A stretch of DNA of 15,915 nt, from assembly GCF_003435375.1 (NCBI RefSeq), contig NZ_QWGL01000045.1:1-15915 (forward strand). The letters are read 5' to 3'. The notes beneath the pieces are model-generated. The model saw nothing but the letters and a program-made list of their open reading frames with translations, did not search any database and was not told the DNA's origin. The position numbers and the translations under genes are program-made. Each line of letters begins with the position of its first letter. The first letter of the stretch is position 1. This DNA comes from Clostridium sp. AM34-11AC. Its GTDB lineage: Bacteria; Bacillota; Clostridia; Lachnospirales; Lachnospiraceae. Of the stretch, positions 1 through 7,422 are shown in pieces.

Positions 1-81
1 TGTTTAGGCTACATGGGTCAATTTTGGGATTCATGGTACAGCTACCAGTTCAGATACTGCTCCGTGAATAATTCAGGATAA
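1..81 (+). other. C-terminal tail of an unidentified ORF (partial)
   Basis: Reading frame 1 is open from the window edge to a TAA at 79-81, giving 26 residues rich in aromatic amino acids (Gln-Phe-Trp-Asp-Ser-Trp-Tyr is visible near the middle). The upstream part lies outside the window and the family is not recognised. It may be the end of a real gene or a chance open stretch. Confidence 0.25.
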
Positions 82-106
82 ATATAAAAAGATGGGATGA
101 AGGATA

Positions 107-337
107 GTGATTGATTTAATTCGTAAAAGATGTGTAGCAATAGACAGTGTAATCAAAGACTTAAATATGGAATACCATGCAATTAAAAGTAAAGTATTAA
201 GAGAAGAATATAAAAAGTGGAAAAAAGAACTTACAAGAGAAGAAGTTAAGGAAATACGAAAATATAGGATAATGATAAGAGGAACTCTTTGCGGGGATCC
301 TCTTTTTTCTTTCAGGAATTGGAAAACTGTAGTATAA
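107..337 (+). CDS. Small lysine-rich helical protein, unknown
   Basis: A 76-residue ORF starts with GTG, preceded by a GATGAAGG-like ribosome binding site. Residues 1-55 are highly charged (repeated Lys/Glu/Arg) and look like amphipathic or coiled helix; there is no signal peptide and no family is recognised. The last 20 codons run through a rho-independent terminator hairpin (277-310). That is unusual and suggests that the original 3' end of the gene was lost and the frame now reads into the terminator, or that the protein ends naturally just past it. The downstream nuclease remnant begins immediately after the stop. Coding status is moderately likely because of the start context and the consistent helix-like composition. 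Confidence 0.4.
   Translation: MIDLIRKRCVAIDSVIKDLNMEYHAIKSKVLREEYKKWKKELTREEVKEIRKYRIMIRGTLCGDPLFSFRNWKTVV
277..310 (+). terminator. Rho-independent terminator
   Basis: AAGAGGA at 277-283 pairs with TCCTCTT at 298-304 (7 bp, 14-nt loop), followed by a run of T broken by one C. It overlaps the 3' end of the small ORF and separates it from the nuclease remnant. Confidence 0.65.
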
Positions 338-1287
338 TGAAAGAAATTCGGTTTATTATCAGCGGTAGCATTAAGTATGTCTGCTTGCGGGCAGGCGGCA
401 AAGCAGGAACCGATTGTTTCTGCATCAACAGAGTTACATCAGGTTGATCTTGTTTCGGCCGGTACATTGGTATTTGATTTGGCTTCTGTTCCGGCTTATT
501 CTGGGCAACCGTATGCCATAGTAAATGATAACAAGCCGTATTTCACAGACGCTGATCTGACGGCAGTTTCTTTTGAAACATATAGTGACCTGGATTCATG
601 GGTAGATGTGGTGTAGCCTATGCATCAGTTGGAAAAGATCTGATGCCGACAGAAGAGCGCGGCTCTATTGGGCAGGTAAAGCCATCTGGTTGGCATACGA
701 TCAAATATGACAATGTGGATGGCAAATATTTATATAATCGCTGCCATTTGATCGGTTATCAGCTTACTGCAGAAAATGCAAACGAGAAGAACTTAATCAC
801 TGGGACCAGATATCTGAATGTTCAGGGAATGCTGTCGTTTGAGAATATGGCAGCGGACTATGTAAAAGAAACTGGAAATCATGTGCTGTATCGGGTGACT
901 CCGGTTTTTGAAGGCAGTAATCTCGTAGCATCCGGCGTACTAATGGAAGCGGAATCCGTAGAAGACAAAGGCGAAGGTATTTTGTACTGCGTTTACGTTT
1001 ATAATGTTCAGCCGGGAATTAACATCAATTATGCGACGGGTGACAGCTCGGCTTCTGGAACAAACAAGACGGCAGTAACAGAGCAGGCCACACAGGCTGT
1101 TACGCAGGCAGCTTCTCAGCAGACCAGCACGGAATCCTATATCCTCAATACCAATACAAAGAAATTTCATCGGCCGTCCTGTTCATCGGTCAAACAGATG
1201 AAGGAGAGCAATAAAAAATCCTCATCAGAGAGTAGGGATGCGCTGATTGCTGCAGGTTATGATCCGTGTAAAAAATGCAATCCGTAA
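337..1287 (+). pseudogene. Secreted DNA/RNA non-specific endonuclease (NUCA-like), frameshifted
   Basis: Two overlapping frames together encode one lipoprotein nuclease of the DNA/RNA non-specific endonuclease family, which cleaves nucleic acid outside the cell. The first frame carries a signal peptide remnant with a lipobox-like Met-Ser-Ala-Cys (377-391) and runs to a TAG at 614-616. The second frame, visible from about 598, holds the catalytic region with Asn-Arg-Cys-His-Leu and, downstream, Asn-Glu-Lys-Asn-Leu-Ile-Thr-Gly-Thr-Arg. A Thr/Gln/Ser-rich linker follows, then a C-terminal module with His...Cys...Cys-Lys-Lys-Cys resembling the Ada-type metal-binding tail of these nucleases. Two indels explain the break. 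An extra A at 340-342 puts the ATG at 337 out of frame with the signal peptide (ATG AAG AAA TTC restores it). A missing base near 597-600 moves the rest by one frame. Family assignment rests on recalled motifs. Confidence 0.85.
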
Positions 1288-1462
1288 AAATGTGTCAGAT
1301 ATTTAAAAAATATGGAAGAGGAAGGTTGTAGTTCTATATTGCAATACTTCTTCTTTGCGCATATTGGATATGCTGTTGAGGGCGACTGTTGCACGCAGAA
1401 GATAAGTTGCGCCGGTCTGCGATAATGTGCTGTTTGTATAAGGAAAAGGACAAGGAGTTATG

Positions 1463-1750
1463 ATGAATTTTAGTGGGATATTGATTGGTGTGCTTACCTT
1501 TTTTCTGATTGGATTGTTCCATCCTATTGTTATATATGCGGAGTATTACTTTGGAAGCCGCTGTTGGCCGGTATTTTTGCTGGTGGGCATTTTGTGTATG
1601 ATTCTATCCGTAAGAATGCAGGAAATACTTTGGTCGGTTTCCCTGGGTGTTTTGGGCGTCAGTTGCTTTTGGAGCATTAAGGAACTGAAAGAACAGGAAA
1701 AAAGAGTGGCAAAAGGATGGTTCCCGAAGCGGAAGGTGGATAAGCACTAA
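1463..1750 (+). CDS. DUF4491 family membrane protein
   Basis: A 95-residue protein with hydrophobic segments at about residues 4-25 and 38-72 and a basic, charged C-terminus containing Glu-Gln-Glu-Lys-Arg-Val and Lys-Gly-Trp-Phe-Pro. The pattern His-Pro-Ile-Val-Ile plus Glu-Tyr-Tyr-Phe-Gly near residues 20-31, and the Lys-Gly-Trp-Phe-Pro end, match what I recall of DUF4491, a small Firmicutes membrane family of unknown function. Two ATG codons lie in tandem at 1460 and 1463. The AAGGAG at 1452-1457 is only 2 nt from the first but 5 nt from the second, so the second is preferred. The unidentified ORF at 1775 follows within 25 nt and may be cotranscribed. Confidence 0.8.
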   Translation: MNFSGILIGVLTFFLIGLFHPIVIYAEYYFGSRCWPVFLLVGILCMILSVRMQEILWSVSLGVLGVSCFWSIKELKEQEKRVAKGWFPKRKVDKH

Positions 1751-1774
1751 AGAAGAAAGCGGGGAGATGAGAAG

Positions 1775-2050
1775 ATGGCGGTATGGAGATTACAGGTGAA
1801 TACTGGAGGAGCGAACGTTGCGGATTATTGCTTGCAAAACCATGTTGCAGCACTTTGGGCTGGCAAGGTACTTGCTTACTTAATGGGAAATTACTATTTC
1901 TCGAAAGCCACCTACGAAAAACTCTTTGATTGGACCGATGAACACAAGTTTAAAACCGGCAAATACTCTTATAAAGAGGCTGTGATCGACGAATTGGCCA
2001 CAGCCTCTCCCAGTGAATATCTGACGAAAATATCGATACAAGTGTTTTAA
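1775..2050 (+). CDS. Unidentified 91-residue protein, possibly chimeric or truncated
   Basis: It starts with ATG, with GGGGAGATGAG just upstream. Residues 1-27 (Met-Ala-Val-Trp-Arg-Leu-Gln-Val-Asn-Thr ... Asp-Tyr-Cys ... Val-Ala-Ala-Leu) resemble, from memory, the N-terminus of a group of larger proteins, sometimes found near defence genes, that begin Trp-Arg-(Leu/Phe)-Gln and continue to a Gly-Trp-Ser. From residue 28 that pattern is lost. The remainder (aromatic and charged, with Lys-Ala-Thr-Tyr-Glu-Lys-Leu-Phe-Asp-Trp) is not recognised. The gene may be a 5' fragment of such a protein joined to unrelated sequence. Its 3' third contains a 10-bp inverted repeat (1975-2008). It is convergent with the dehydratase operon. 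No function is proposed. Confidence 0.45.
   Translation: MAVWRLQVNTGGANVADYCLQNHVAALWAGKVLAYLMGNYYFSKATYEKLFDWTDEHKFKTGKYSYKEAVIDELATASPSEYLTKISIQVF
1975..2008 (-). terminator. Hairpin, probable terminator of the dehydratase operon
   Basis: AGAGGCTGTG (1975-1984) and CACAGCCTCT (1999-2008) form a perfect 10-bp inverted repeat with a 14-nt loop. On the minus strand it lies about 50 nt after the activase stop and is followed by TTTATAAG, a weak U-tract. On the plus strand it lies inside the 1775-2050 ORF and is not followed by T residues, so the minus-strand role is preferred. Confidence 0.5.
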
Positions 2051-2060
2051 CCCTGCCGCT

Positions 2061-3770
2061 TCATCGTGTTTCCTCCGCACTGCCTTTACATTTCTCATAA
2101 GCAAATAGCGCCGCTCCCAGCGCACCGCAGAGCTGCGCCTCATCACAGATATAAAGTTTAGCACCAAGCTTCTCTTCCAATGCCTGGATGATACCCCGGT
2201 TCTTCGCCACACCGCCGGTCATCATATATTCGCCTGGATGATCCTTTCCAAGGCGGGCTGCCAACGCGCCGACTTTTGAGGCAACTGACACATTTAAACC
2301 GTGGATAATATCTGCCACATCCTTATTCTGTGCCACCAGCGACACGACCTCCGACTCTGCAAACACCGTACACATGCTGGAAATCACGATATTATGCTTC
2401 CATTCCAGCCCTTTCACACTCATTTCCTCCAGGGAAAGTCCCAGCGTTTTCGCCATCATTTCCAGAAAACGTCCCGTTCCGGCGGCACATTTGTCATTCA
2501 TCAGGAAATTTTTCACGGCTCCCTGCCCGTCGATGCTGATCGCCTTGATATCCTGCCCGCCAATGTCGATGATAGTGCGGACATTCGGATTCAGATAATT
2601 TGCGCCCTTGGCATGGCAGGTAATCTCCGTGATGCTGTCATCCCCGCTGTCAATGTAGGATCGTCCATATCCGGTCGTATCGATCCGCACGATCTCCTCT
2701 TTCTTAATTCCCGCTTTCTCAATCGCCAGATCCAGACTCTTCTCGGCGCTCATCATCGCACCGCCGCCGGTCGGAATAATCATCGTCGATTTAATTTTTC
2801 CATCCTGATCCAGTATGACCACATCAGTACTTGTCGAACCGCTGTCGATTCCCGCTACATAAAAAATGCCCGACTCCATCTTCTTTCTTGCCTCCTCACT
2901 GATACCTTTTCCCGGATCCATATCCTCTGATCCCTCGATCGTCTCCTCAAATGCCTGAATGCGCGTCAAAAGCTGCCCCGCGCTCTGGCTCGTAAAATCA
3001 GTCTCAATCTTAAGGAGCGGAACCTTGATATCCCGCTTGATACTCGCATACTCAAATCCATAATAATCACAGAACTTGATCGTGTGATAAATAATTCCCT
3101 TTAAATTCGGATCCAGATACAGACGGTTTCTGCGGATCGAACGGTTCATGCGGAAACACGGCATCTGTCCCAGCAGGACGTCCGCGTAAGAAAGAAACAG
3201 CTCCTCTTCCTCCATATTCCACATTTCATCCTGTACGACCGACAGTTTCCGACCACCCGTACAGGTCAGATTTTCCACATCCATCTGGATATTGTCCCGG
3301 ATCATATCCTCCAGAATGCCGCTGACCCGCACGCCCAGCACACCAATGTACGGCTCCGTGTTCATTTCTGGCGTAATAAAGGACTTGATAAAAGCGCGTT
3401 TATCAAACACTTTCCCGGAATATGCCTCATATGCCTTTTTAAGCCTCCGGATCGTGCCCGCAAATTTCACTTTTTCACATTCATTATCATCATGCGGCAG
3501 ATCCAGCATATATAAAAACTTACATTTTCCCGTGCTCTCCACGATATCGTAAACGCGCCGCATCGAATCGCAGCAGTTTACCAGCACCAGCTGTTCAACC
3601 TTTCCTTCCAGCACTGCCTGAATGACCGATTTTCCAAAGCCGCACAGATTTGCATGTGCAATTTGATCCGACTGTTCGAAATTTTCTGGCATTTCCTCCA
3701 AAACAGAACATTCTTCTCCAAACCCCCGGAACAGCTCGATCGGGGTGTACTTACAGACGTAATAAATCAT
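2061..3770 (-). CDS. 2-hydroxyacyl-CoA dehydratase subunit fused to its [4Fe-4S] activase (BadF/BadG/BcrA/HgdC type)
   Basis: A 569-residue fusion. Residues 1-275 resemble the C-terminal half of a 2-hydroxyacyl-CoA dehydratase subunit (Gly-Gln-Met-Pro-Cys at 201-205, then a Phe-Cys-Asp-Tyr-Tyr-Gly-Phe-Glu-Tyr block at 233-241 and Lys-Ile-Glu-Thr-Asp at 254-258). Residues 303-560 are an ASKHA ATPase: the phosphate-binding loop Gly-Ile-Asp-Ser-Gly-Ser-Thr-Ser (307-314), Asp-Ile-Gly-Gly-Gln-Asp (402-407), and the two family cysteines expected to bridge a [4Fe-4S] cluster at the dimer interface, C428 in Asn-Asp-Lys-Cys and C467 in Ser-Ser-Met-Cys-Thr-Val-Phe. In the family the activase uses ATP to inject a low-potential electron into the dehydratase. 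The start overlaps the upstream gene's stop in an ATGA, with AAGGAGGAG upstream, so the two are cotranslated. The substrate is unknown, and no CoA-transferase gene is nearby. Confidence 0.88.
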   Translation of the reverse strand: MIYYVCKYTPIELFRGFGEECSVLEEMPENFEQSDQIAHANLCGFGKSVIQAVLEGKVEQLVLVNCCDSMRRVYDIVESTGKCKFLYMLDLPHDDNECEKVKFAGTIRRLKKAYEAYSGKVFDKRAFIKSFITPEMNTEPYIGVLGVRVSGILEDMIRDNIQMDVENLTCTGGRKLSVVQDEMWNMEEEELFLSYADVLLGQMPCFRMNRSIRRNRLYLDPNLKGIIYHTIKFCDYYGFEYASIKRDIKVPLLKIETDFTSQSAGQLLTRIQAFEETIEGSEDMDPGKGISEEARKKMESGIFYVAGIDSGSTSTDVVILDQDGKIKSTMIIPTGGGAMMSAEKSLDLAIEKAGIKKEEIVRIDTTGYGRSYIDSGDDSITEITCHAKGANYLNPNVRTIIDIGGQDIKAISIDGQGAVKNFLMNDKCAAGTGRFLEMMAKTLGLSLEEMSVKGLEWKHNIVISSMCTVFAESEVVSLVAQNKDVADIIHGLNVSVASKVGALAARLGKDHPGEYMMTGGVAKNRGIIQALEEKLGAKLYICDEAQLCGALGAALFAYEKCKGSAEETR

Positions 3771-5062
3771 GCGTGTTTCTCCTCCTTGCCCTTTTCCAGC
3801 ATTTCCACAAACGCCTGAAGCCGCGTCGATACCTGACCGTCGCTGGTATTGGCGGGGTTGCAGCCGTCACCGTCGAGAATCATCGTCGGAAGTCCTGTCT
3901 TTTCTAAGGACTGCTTAATCAGGCTGGATGCACCGATCGTTCCCTTACAGCCCCAGTGGGCAAATAAAACAGCACCATCCGATTCCGTGATTCTGGCAAG
4001 CCGTTCCGCTTCCTCAATTCTCTGTTTCACACTGCCATTGTAAATGCAGTAGACCATTTTCTCTGCCATCGCCTCATACGGGTCTTCCGCATGCATCTCC
4101 TGAAAACCATCTGCGATGAAATCACAAGCGCGGATGTGCATTTTCTTACTATAATTAAAAATATCCTTAACCGGCTCCTGTAAAAATGGCATGATGTGCA
4201 TCCAGATTACCGAAAGACCATCTCCCCTCGGTGACATCCGCACATCGCGCAGCAGTTTTTCCGTATAGGTAACCGCCGTCTCTGAGCCAGCCATCAGATG
4301 GCACATAAAAAGCGCATACAATTCATTCGTCAGAGAGGTCACCGGGTCATGCGCACACCGCAGGGCAAGCTGTTTTTTATAATTCGCTGCCGCTTTCCGG
4401 CTGTTATCTACCGCACTCCGCACTGTTTCCTCCGAAATCCGTCTGTCCGTCGTCTCCTCCAGAAACCGTTTCAATTTCCGCAGCTGATCCGCCACATACA
4501 GAACTGATTCCCGGTTTTTCTCATACGGAACATCAATATAAAAGCCTGGACATTCAAATTTATCCTTTAAATACGGAAACGTCATCATATTTCCATCACA
4601 CGCAAGGTTCGTATAAATCATGCAGTTCGGTTTTGGCAGAATCCCCGTCAGCGCCGCCCCCAGAAACACCCTGTGGTACGAACACATCGTCTCCGGAAAT
4701 CCTTCTTCCTCCGTTTTCCGAAGAAACGTCTGCTCACACTTCGTTCCCGCCATAAAACAGGACATCGCCTCCACTGAGTACGGCGTCAGCCCTGCCGCCA
4801 TCACCAGCTCTCCCGGCACAAATATGCTGACCATCGCCGCATTCTCTGGTTCCGACAGCGACTGAATGATATTTTTCATAACCACCCGCGCCACATACTG
4901 TCCCGACGACGGCAGCTCCCGATCCGGCAAAAACTGAAGCTTCTTTTCCTGCAGGCGGTATCCCGCAAGAAGCAGCCGACGCGCTTTTTCCGGATCCTTA
5001 AGCGCCTGGCTGCTCACCCTATTTCCAAATTTTTCAATTACATCCATTGTTCTTTCTTCCAT
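3767..5062 (-). CDS. 2-hydroxyacyl-CoA dehydratase D-component family protein (HgdB/FldB/DCCP-like)
   Basis: A 431-residue protein of the 2-hydroxyacyl-CoA dehydratase family, whose members carry iron-sulfur clusters and perform radical dehydration or reduction. Recognisable parts are Val-Pro-Gly-Glu-Leu-Val-Met-Ala-Ala-Gly-Leu near residues 82-92, several candidate cluster cysteines (Met-Ser-Cys-Phe, Thr-Met-Cys-Ser-Tyr, Leu-Ala-Cys-Asp-Gly) and the C-terminal block Trp-Gly-Cys-Lys-Gly-Thr ... Leu-Asp-Gly-Asp-Gly-Cys ... Gln-Val-Ser-Thr-Arg-Leu-Gln-Ala-Phe. The next gene overlaps it by 4 nt and brings both the second subunit-like domain and the activase, so a heteromeric enzyme is likely. 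The true start may be the sixth codon (ATG at 5047), which has GGAAG at good distance; the first ATG lacks a clear site. It could be a double-cubane-cluster reductase rather than a hydroxyacyl-CoA dehydratase. Confidence 0.85.
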   Translation of the reverse strand: MEERTMDVIEKFGNRVSSQALKDPEKARRLLLAGYRLQEKKLQFLPDRELPSSGQYVARVVMKNIIQSLSEPENAAMVSIFVPGELVMAAGLTPYSVEAMSCFMAGTKCEQTFLRKTEEEGFPETMCSYHRVFLGAALTGILPKPNCMIYTNLACDGNMMTFPYLKDKFECPGFYIDVPYEKNRESVLYVADQLRKLKRFLEETTDRRISEETVRSAVDNSRKAAANYKKQLALRCAHDPVTSLTNELYALFMCHLMAGSETAVTYTEKLLRDVRMSPRGDGLSVIWMHIMPFLQEPVKDIFNYSKKMHIRACDFIADGFQEMHAEDPYEAMAEKMVYCIYNGSVKQRIEEAERLARITESDGAVLFAHWGCKGTIGASSLIKQSLEKTGLPTMILDGDGCNPANTSDGQVSTRLQAFVEMLEKGKEEKHA

Positions 5063-5145
5063 TCTTTTAAGTTCATTTTTCTGTCATATCGCCCTGATGC
5101 AGATGGATATGGTTCCGCGCCTTTGCAGGAAAACGGACATTCTTT

Positions 5146-5174
5146 ATTATAGTCAGTGGGATGGGAATTGTAAA
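5146..5174 (-). promoter_or_regulatory. Sigma-A promoter of the dehydratase operon
   Basis: Read on the minus strand, TTTACA (5174-5169) and a perfect TATAAT (5151-5146) are separated by exactly 17 nt. The predicted transcript would start near 5139, leaving a leader of about 80-90 nt before the ATG. Confidence 0.7.
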
Positions 5175-5188
5175 TGAAAAGTCTAATC

Positions 5189-5218
5189 GGGGCTGCCGCA
5201 TGTTAGTGCGACAGCCCC
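5189..5218. other. GC-rich hairpin in the divergent intergenic region
   Basis: GGGGCTG (5189-5195) pairs with CAGCCCC (5212-5218) and the inner CGCA with TGCG. It resembles a terminator stem but has no T-run on either side. It lies upstream of both divergent promoters, where no transcript needs ending. It may be a remnant of a terminator, a protein-binding palindrome or a short dispersed repeat. Confidence 0.5.
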
Positions 5219-5247
5219 TGATAACTTCTGTTGAGGTAAAATTGAGG

Positions 5248-5275
5248 TTGATTTTGTATTGTATAGACATAAGAT
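5248..5275 (+). promoter_or_regulatory. Candidate promoter of the PLD-TCS-FUSC operon
   Basis: TTGATT (5248-5253) and TAAGAT (5270-5275) are 16 nt apart, each four of six to consensus. This is the best pair before the gene at 5299, but the match is modest; a TATAGA at 5262-5267 is an alternative -10. Confidence 0.3.
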
Positions 5276-5298
5276 GAAAAAAAGTCAGGTGATGTGCG

Positions 5299-6732
5299 AT
5301 GGGAAAACGTAAGATATGTAAAATTGTTTTTGTTATACTGTCAATTTTTTTATGTGTGGCTTTTTATGAATTATTTGGAATCTGTATTGCATATAAAAAA
5401 CAGCCGGAAGTGTCTAATACCATCAAAAAAGAAACACAAAATGATTCGTGGAACGAACGCAGCGAGAATATGGAACGAGCAGTGATCATAGAAAAAAATC
5501 CAGAAGCACTTTTACAAAGAGTGCGTTTGATCCGAAATGCAAAAGAAGACATTATTCTTTCTACTTTTGCATTTCAATCAGATGAAAGTGGAAAATTGAT
5601 CTTAGGAGCACTGCATGATGCGGCAGACAGAGGTGTGCATGTTCGTCTGTTAGTAGATGGAATGGAGAGCTGGGTTGATATGGAAGGCAATCCGTATTTC
5701 TATGGATTATCTTCCCATGAGAATGTTGAAATTAAACTGTATAATAAGGCCAATCCGTTGAAACCATGGAAGATGATGGGGAGAATGCATGATAAATATT
5801 TGATTGCAGATGGTAAGACATATATTCTTGGTGGAAGAAATACATACAATTATTTCCTGGGTGATTTTCTGGGACATAAGAACTATGATAGAGATGTGTT
5901 AGTGGTTTGCGATGAACCTGAGAAAGAAAATTCAGTTAACCAGTTGTTAGAGTATTTTGAAACAATATGGGAACAAGAAGACAGTGGTTATTTTCATGAC
6001 AATAAAAAACTGGCAAATAGAAAATCTGTAAAGAACGCAGTTTTAGAGCTGCAGAACGGCTATCAGAAATATTTTGAAGAGAATAAGGAAAGAATCTGCG
6101 ATACCGATTACACGGACGAAACTTTTGAGACAGAAAAGATTGCATTAGTGTCAAATCCTATCCACACAGGTCCCAAGGAACCAGTAGTCTGGTATCAACT
6201 GGGAGAACTAATGAAAAATGCAAAAGAGCGCGTGAAAATTCATACACCATATATTATCTGCAATGATATGATGTATAATACATGGAAAGAGATTGCGGAG
6301 AGAGTTCCGGATTTTTCTATCATGACCAATTCGGTTGCCAACAATGGAAATCCGTTTGGTTCTGCTGATTATGCGAGAAACAGAAACAGAATTTTAAATA
6401 CAGGAATTGATATCTGGGAGTATGAAGGCGGCTATTCTTACCACGGAAAAAGCATCCTGATTGATGATGATCTATCCGTAATCGGTTCCTTTAACATGGA
6501 TATGAGAAGCACGTATCTGGATACGGAACTGATGCTTGTAATACGTAGCAAAGAGATTAATAAACAGTTGGAAGAAGGCATGATGGAATATGAAAGAGTG
6601 TCCCGACAGGTATTGGAAGATGGAACCTATCGTGATCCGTATCATGTAGAGCCAATTGAATTGACAAAGAAGCGTCAGAGAAACATACTTTTGGTACAGC
6701 ATCTGCTTGGATGGGCAAGATATCTGTTCTGA
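5299..6732 (+). CDS. Membrane-anchored phospholipase D-like protein (cardiolipin synthase superfamily)
   Basis: A 477-residue protein with a short basic N-terminus and one membrane anchor at about residues 7-32, followed by two PLD domains. Both HKD motifs are complete: H164-x-K166-x4-D171 followed by a Gly-Gly-Arg-Asn, and H382-x-K384-x4-D389 followed by Gly-Ser-Phe-Asn-Met-Asp-Met-Arg-Ser. The family transfers or hydrolyses phosphatidyl groups through a phospho-histidine intermediate, so this is probably an extracytoplasmic phospholipid-modifying enzyme. Classical cardiolipin synthases usually have two N-terminal membrane segments; here only one is visible, so a related enzyme with another acceptor is possible. 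An AGGTGATG ribosome binding site precedes the ATG. It is the first gene of a four-gene operon, 18 nt before the response regulator. Confidence 0.85.
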   Translation: MGKRKICKIVFVILSIFLCVAFYELFGICIAYKKQPEVSNTIKKETQNDSWNERSENMERAVIIEKNPEALLQRVRLIRNAKEDIILSTFAFQSDESGKLILGALHDAADRGVHVRLLVDGMESWVDMEGNPYFYGLSSHENVEIKLYNKANPLKPWKMMGRMHDKYLIADGKTYILGGRNTYNYFLGDFLGHKNYDRDVLVVCDEPEKENSVNQLLEYFETIWEQEDSGYFHDNKKLANRKSVKNAVLELQNGYQKYFEENKERICDTDYTDETFETEKIALVSNPIHTGPKEPVVWYQLGELMKNAKERVKIHTPYIICNDMMYNTWKEIAERVPDFSIMTNSVANNGNPFGSADYARNRNRILNTGIDIWEYEGGYSYHGKSILIDDDLSVIGSFNMDMRSTYLDTELMLVIRSKEINKQLEEGMMEYERVSRQVLEDGTYRDPYHVEPIELTKKRQRNILLVQHLLGWARYLF

Positions 6733-6750
6733 TAAAGGAGGAAGAAGATC

Positions 6751-7422
6751 GTGTTTCAAATATTAATTGTAGAAGATGATAAAGAATTAAGCCAGCTATT
6801 CCAAAAAGTGCTTGAGAAGAATGGATATCAGGTCAAAAGTGCATCAGATGGAGCACTGGCATTAGAAATATTGGATAAAGAGTATATTGATCTGATCATT
6901 TCCGATATTATGATGCCGGTTATGGATGGTTATGAACTGGTGTCGGAACTCCGTTCAGCAGGATATCAGATACCGGTACTTATGATCACTGCGAAAGGTT
7001 CCTTTGATGATATGCGCCAGGGATTTCTTTCGGGAAGTGACGATTATATGGTAAAACCGGTAAATGTGAATGAAATGGTTTTAAGAGTCGGAGCACTGCT
7101 TCGTCGTGCACAGATACTGAATGAACACAAAATTGTGATCGGTTCAACAGAGTTTGATTATGATGCAATGACGGTTACAACTGATAAGGAAAGTCTTGTT
7201 TTGCCTAAAAAAGAATTCCTGCTTTTATATAAGCTTGCAGCTTCGCCAGGCAGAACATTTACAAAACAACAGTTGATGGATGAAGTATGGGGATACGAGA
7301 CGGAGGCAGACCCACATACGATAGAGGTACATATAGGAAGAATCAGGGAGCGTTTGAAAGATAACCCTGATTTTGAAATCGTAACAATGCGTGGAATTGG
7401 ATACAAGGTGGTGAAAAAATAA
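6751..7422 (+). CDS. OmpR/PhoB-family response regulator
   Basis: A 223-residue two-component regulator. The receiver domain (1-118) has the acidic pair D9-D10, the phospho-acceptor D52 in Ser-Asp-Ile-Met-Met-Pro, T80 and K102. A winged-helix DNA-binding domain (about 128-223) ends with the usual Val-x-Thr-Met-Arg-Gly-Ile-Gly-Tyr-Lys. It starts with GTG behind a perfect AAAGGAGG. Its stop overlaps the kinase ATG by one base (TAATG), so the pair is translationally coupled. It probably controls its own operon, including the PLD and FUSC genes; that target is inference. Confidence 0.95.
   Translation: MFQILIVEDDKELSQLFQKVLEKNGYQVKSASDGALALEILDKEYIDLIISDIMMPVMDGYELVSELRSAGYQIPVLMITAKGSFDDMRQGFLSGSDDYMVKPVNVNEMVLRVGALLRRAQILNEHKIVIGSTEFDYDAMTVTTDKESLVLPKKEFLLLYKLAASPGRTFTKQQLMDEVWGYETEADPHTIEVHIGRIRERLKDNPDFEIVTMRGIGYKVVKK

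Noticed and set aside
333..338. TATAAT as a -10 box for the nuclease
   Set aside because: It has no reasonable -35 and overlaps the ancestral start codon; probably a coincidence of the TATAATG start context.
1975..2008. Terminator for the plus-strand genes at 1463-2050
   Set aside because: It lies inside the last ORF and lacks a T-run on the plus strand; the minus-strand assignment fits better.
2301..2930. A 209-codon plus-strand ORF and several others opposite the dehydratase genes
   Set aside because: They are antisense to a well-supported coding frame, have low-complexity His/Arg/Ser-rich translations and no ribosome binding sites.
5073..5270. A 65-codon minus-strand ORF upstream of the dehydratase operon
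   Set aside because: It spans the hairpin and the predicted promoter of that operon and has no recognisable protein features.
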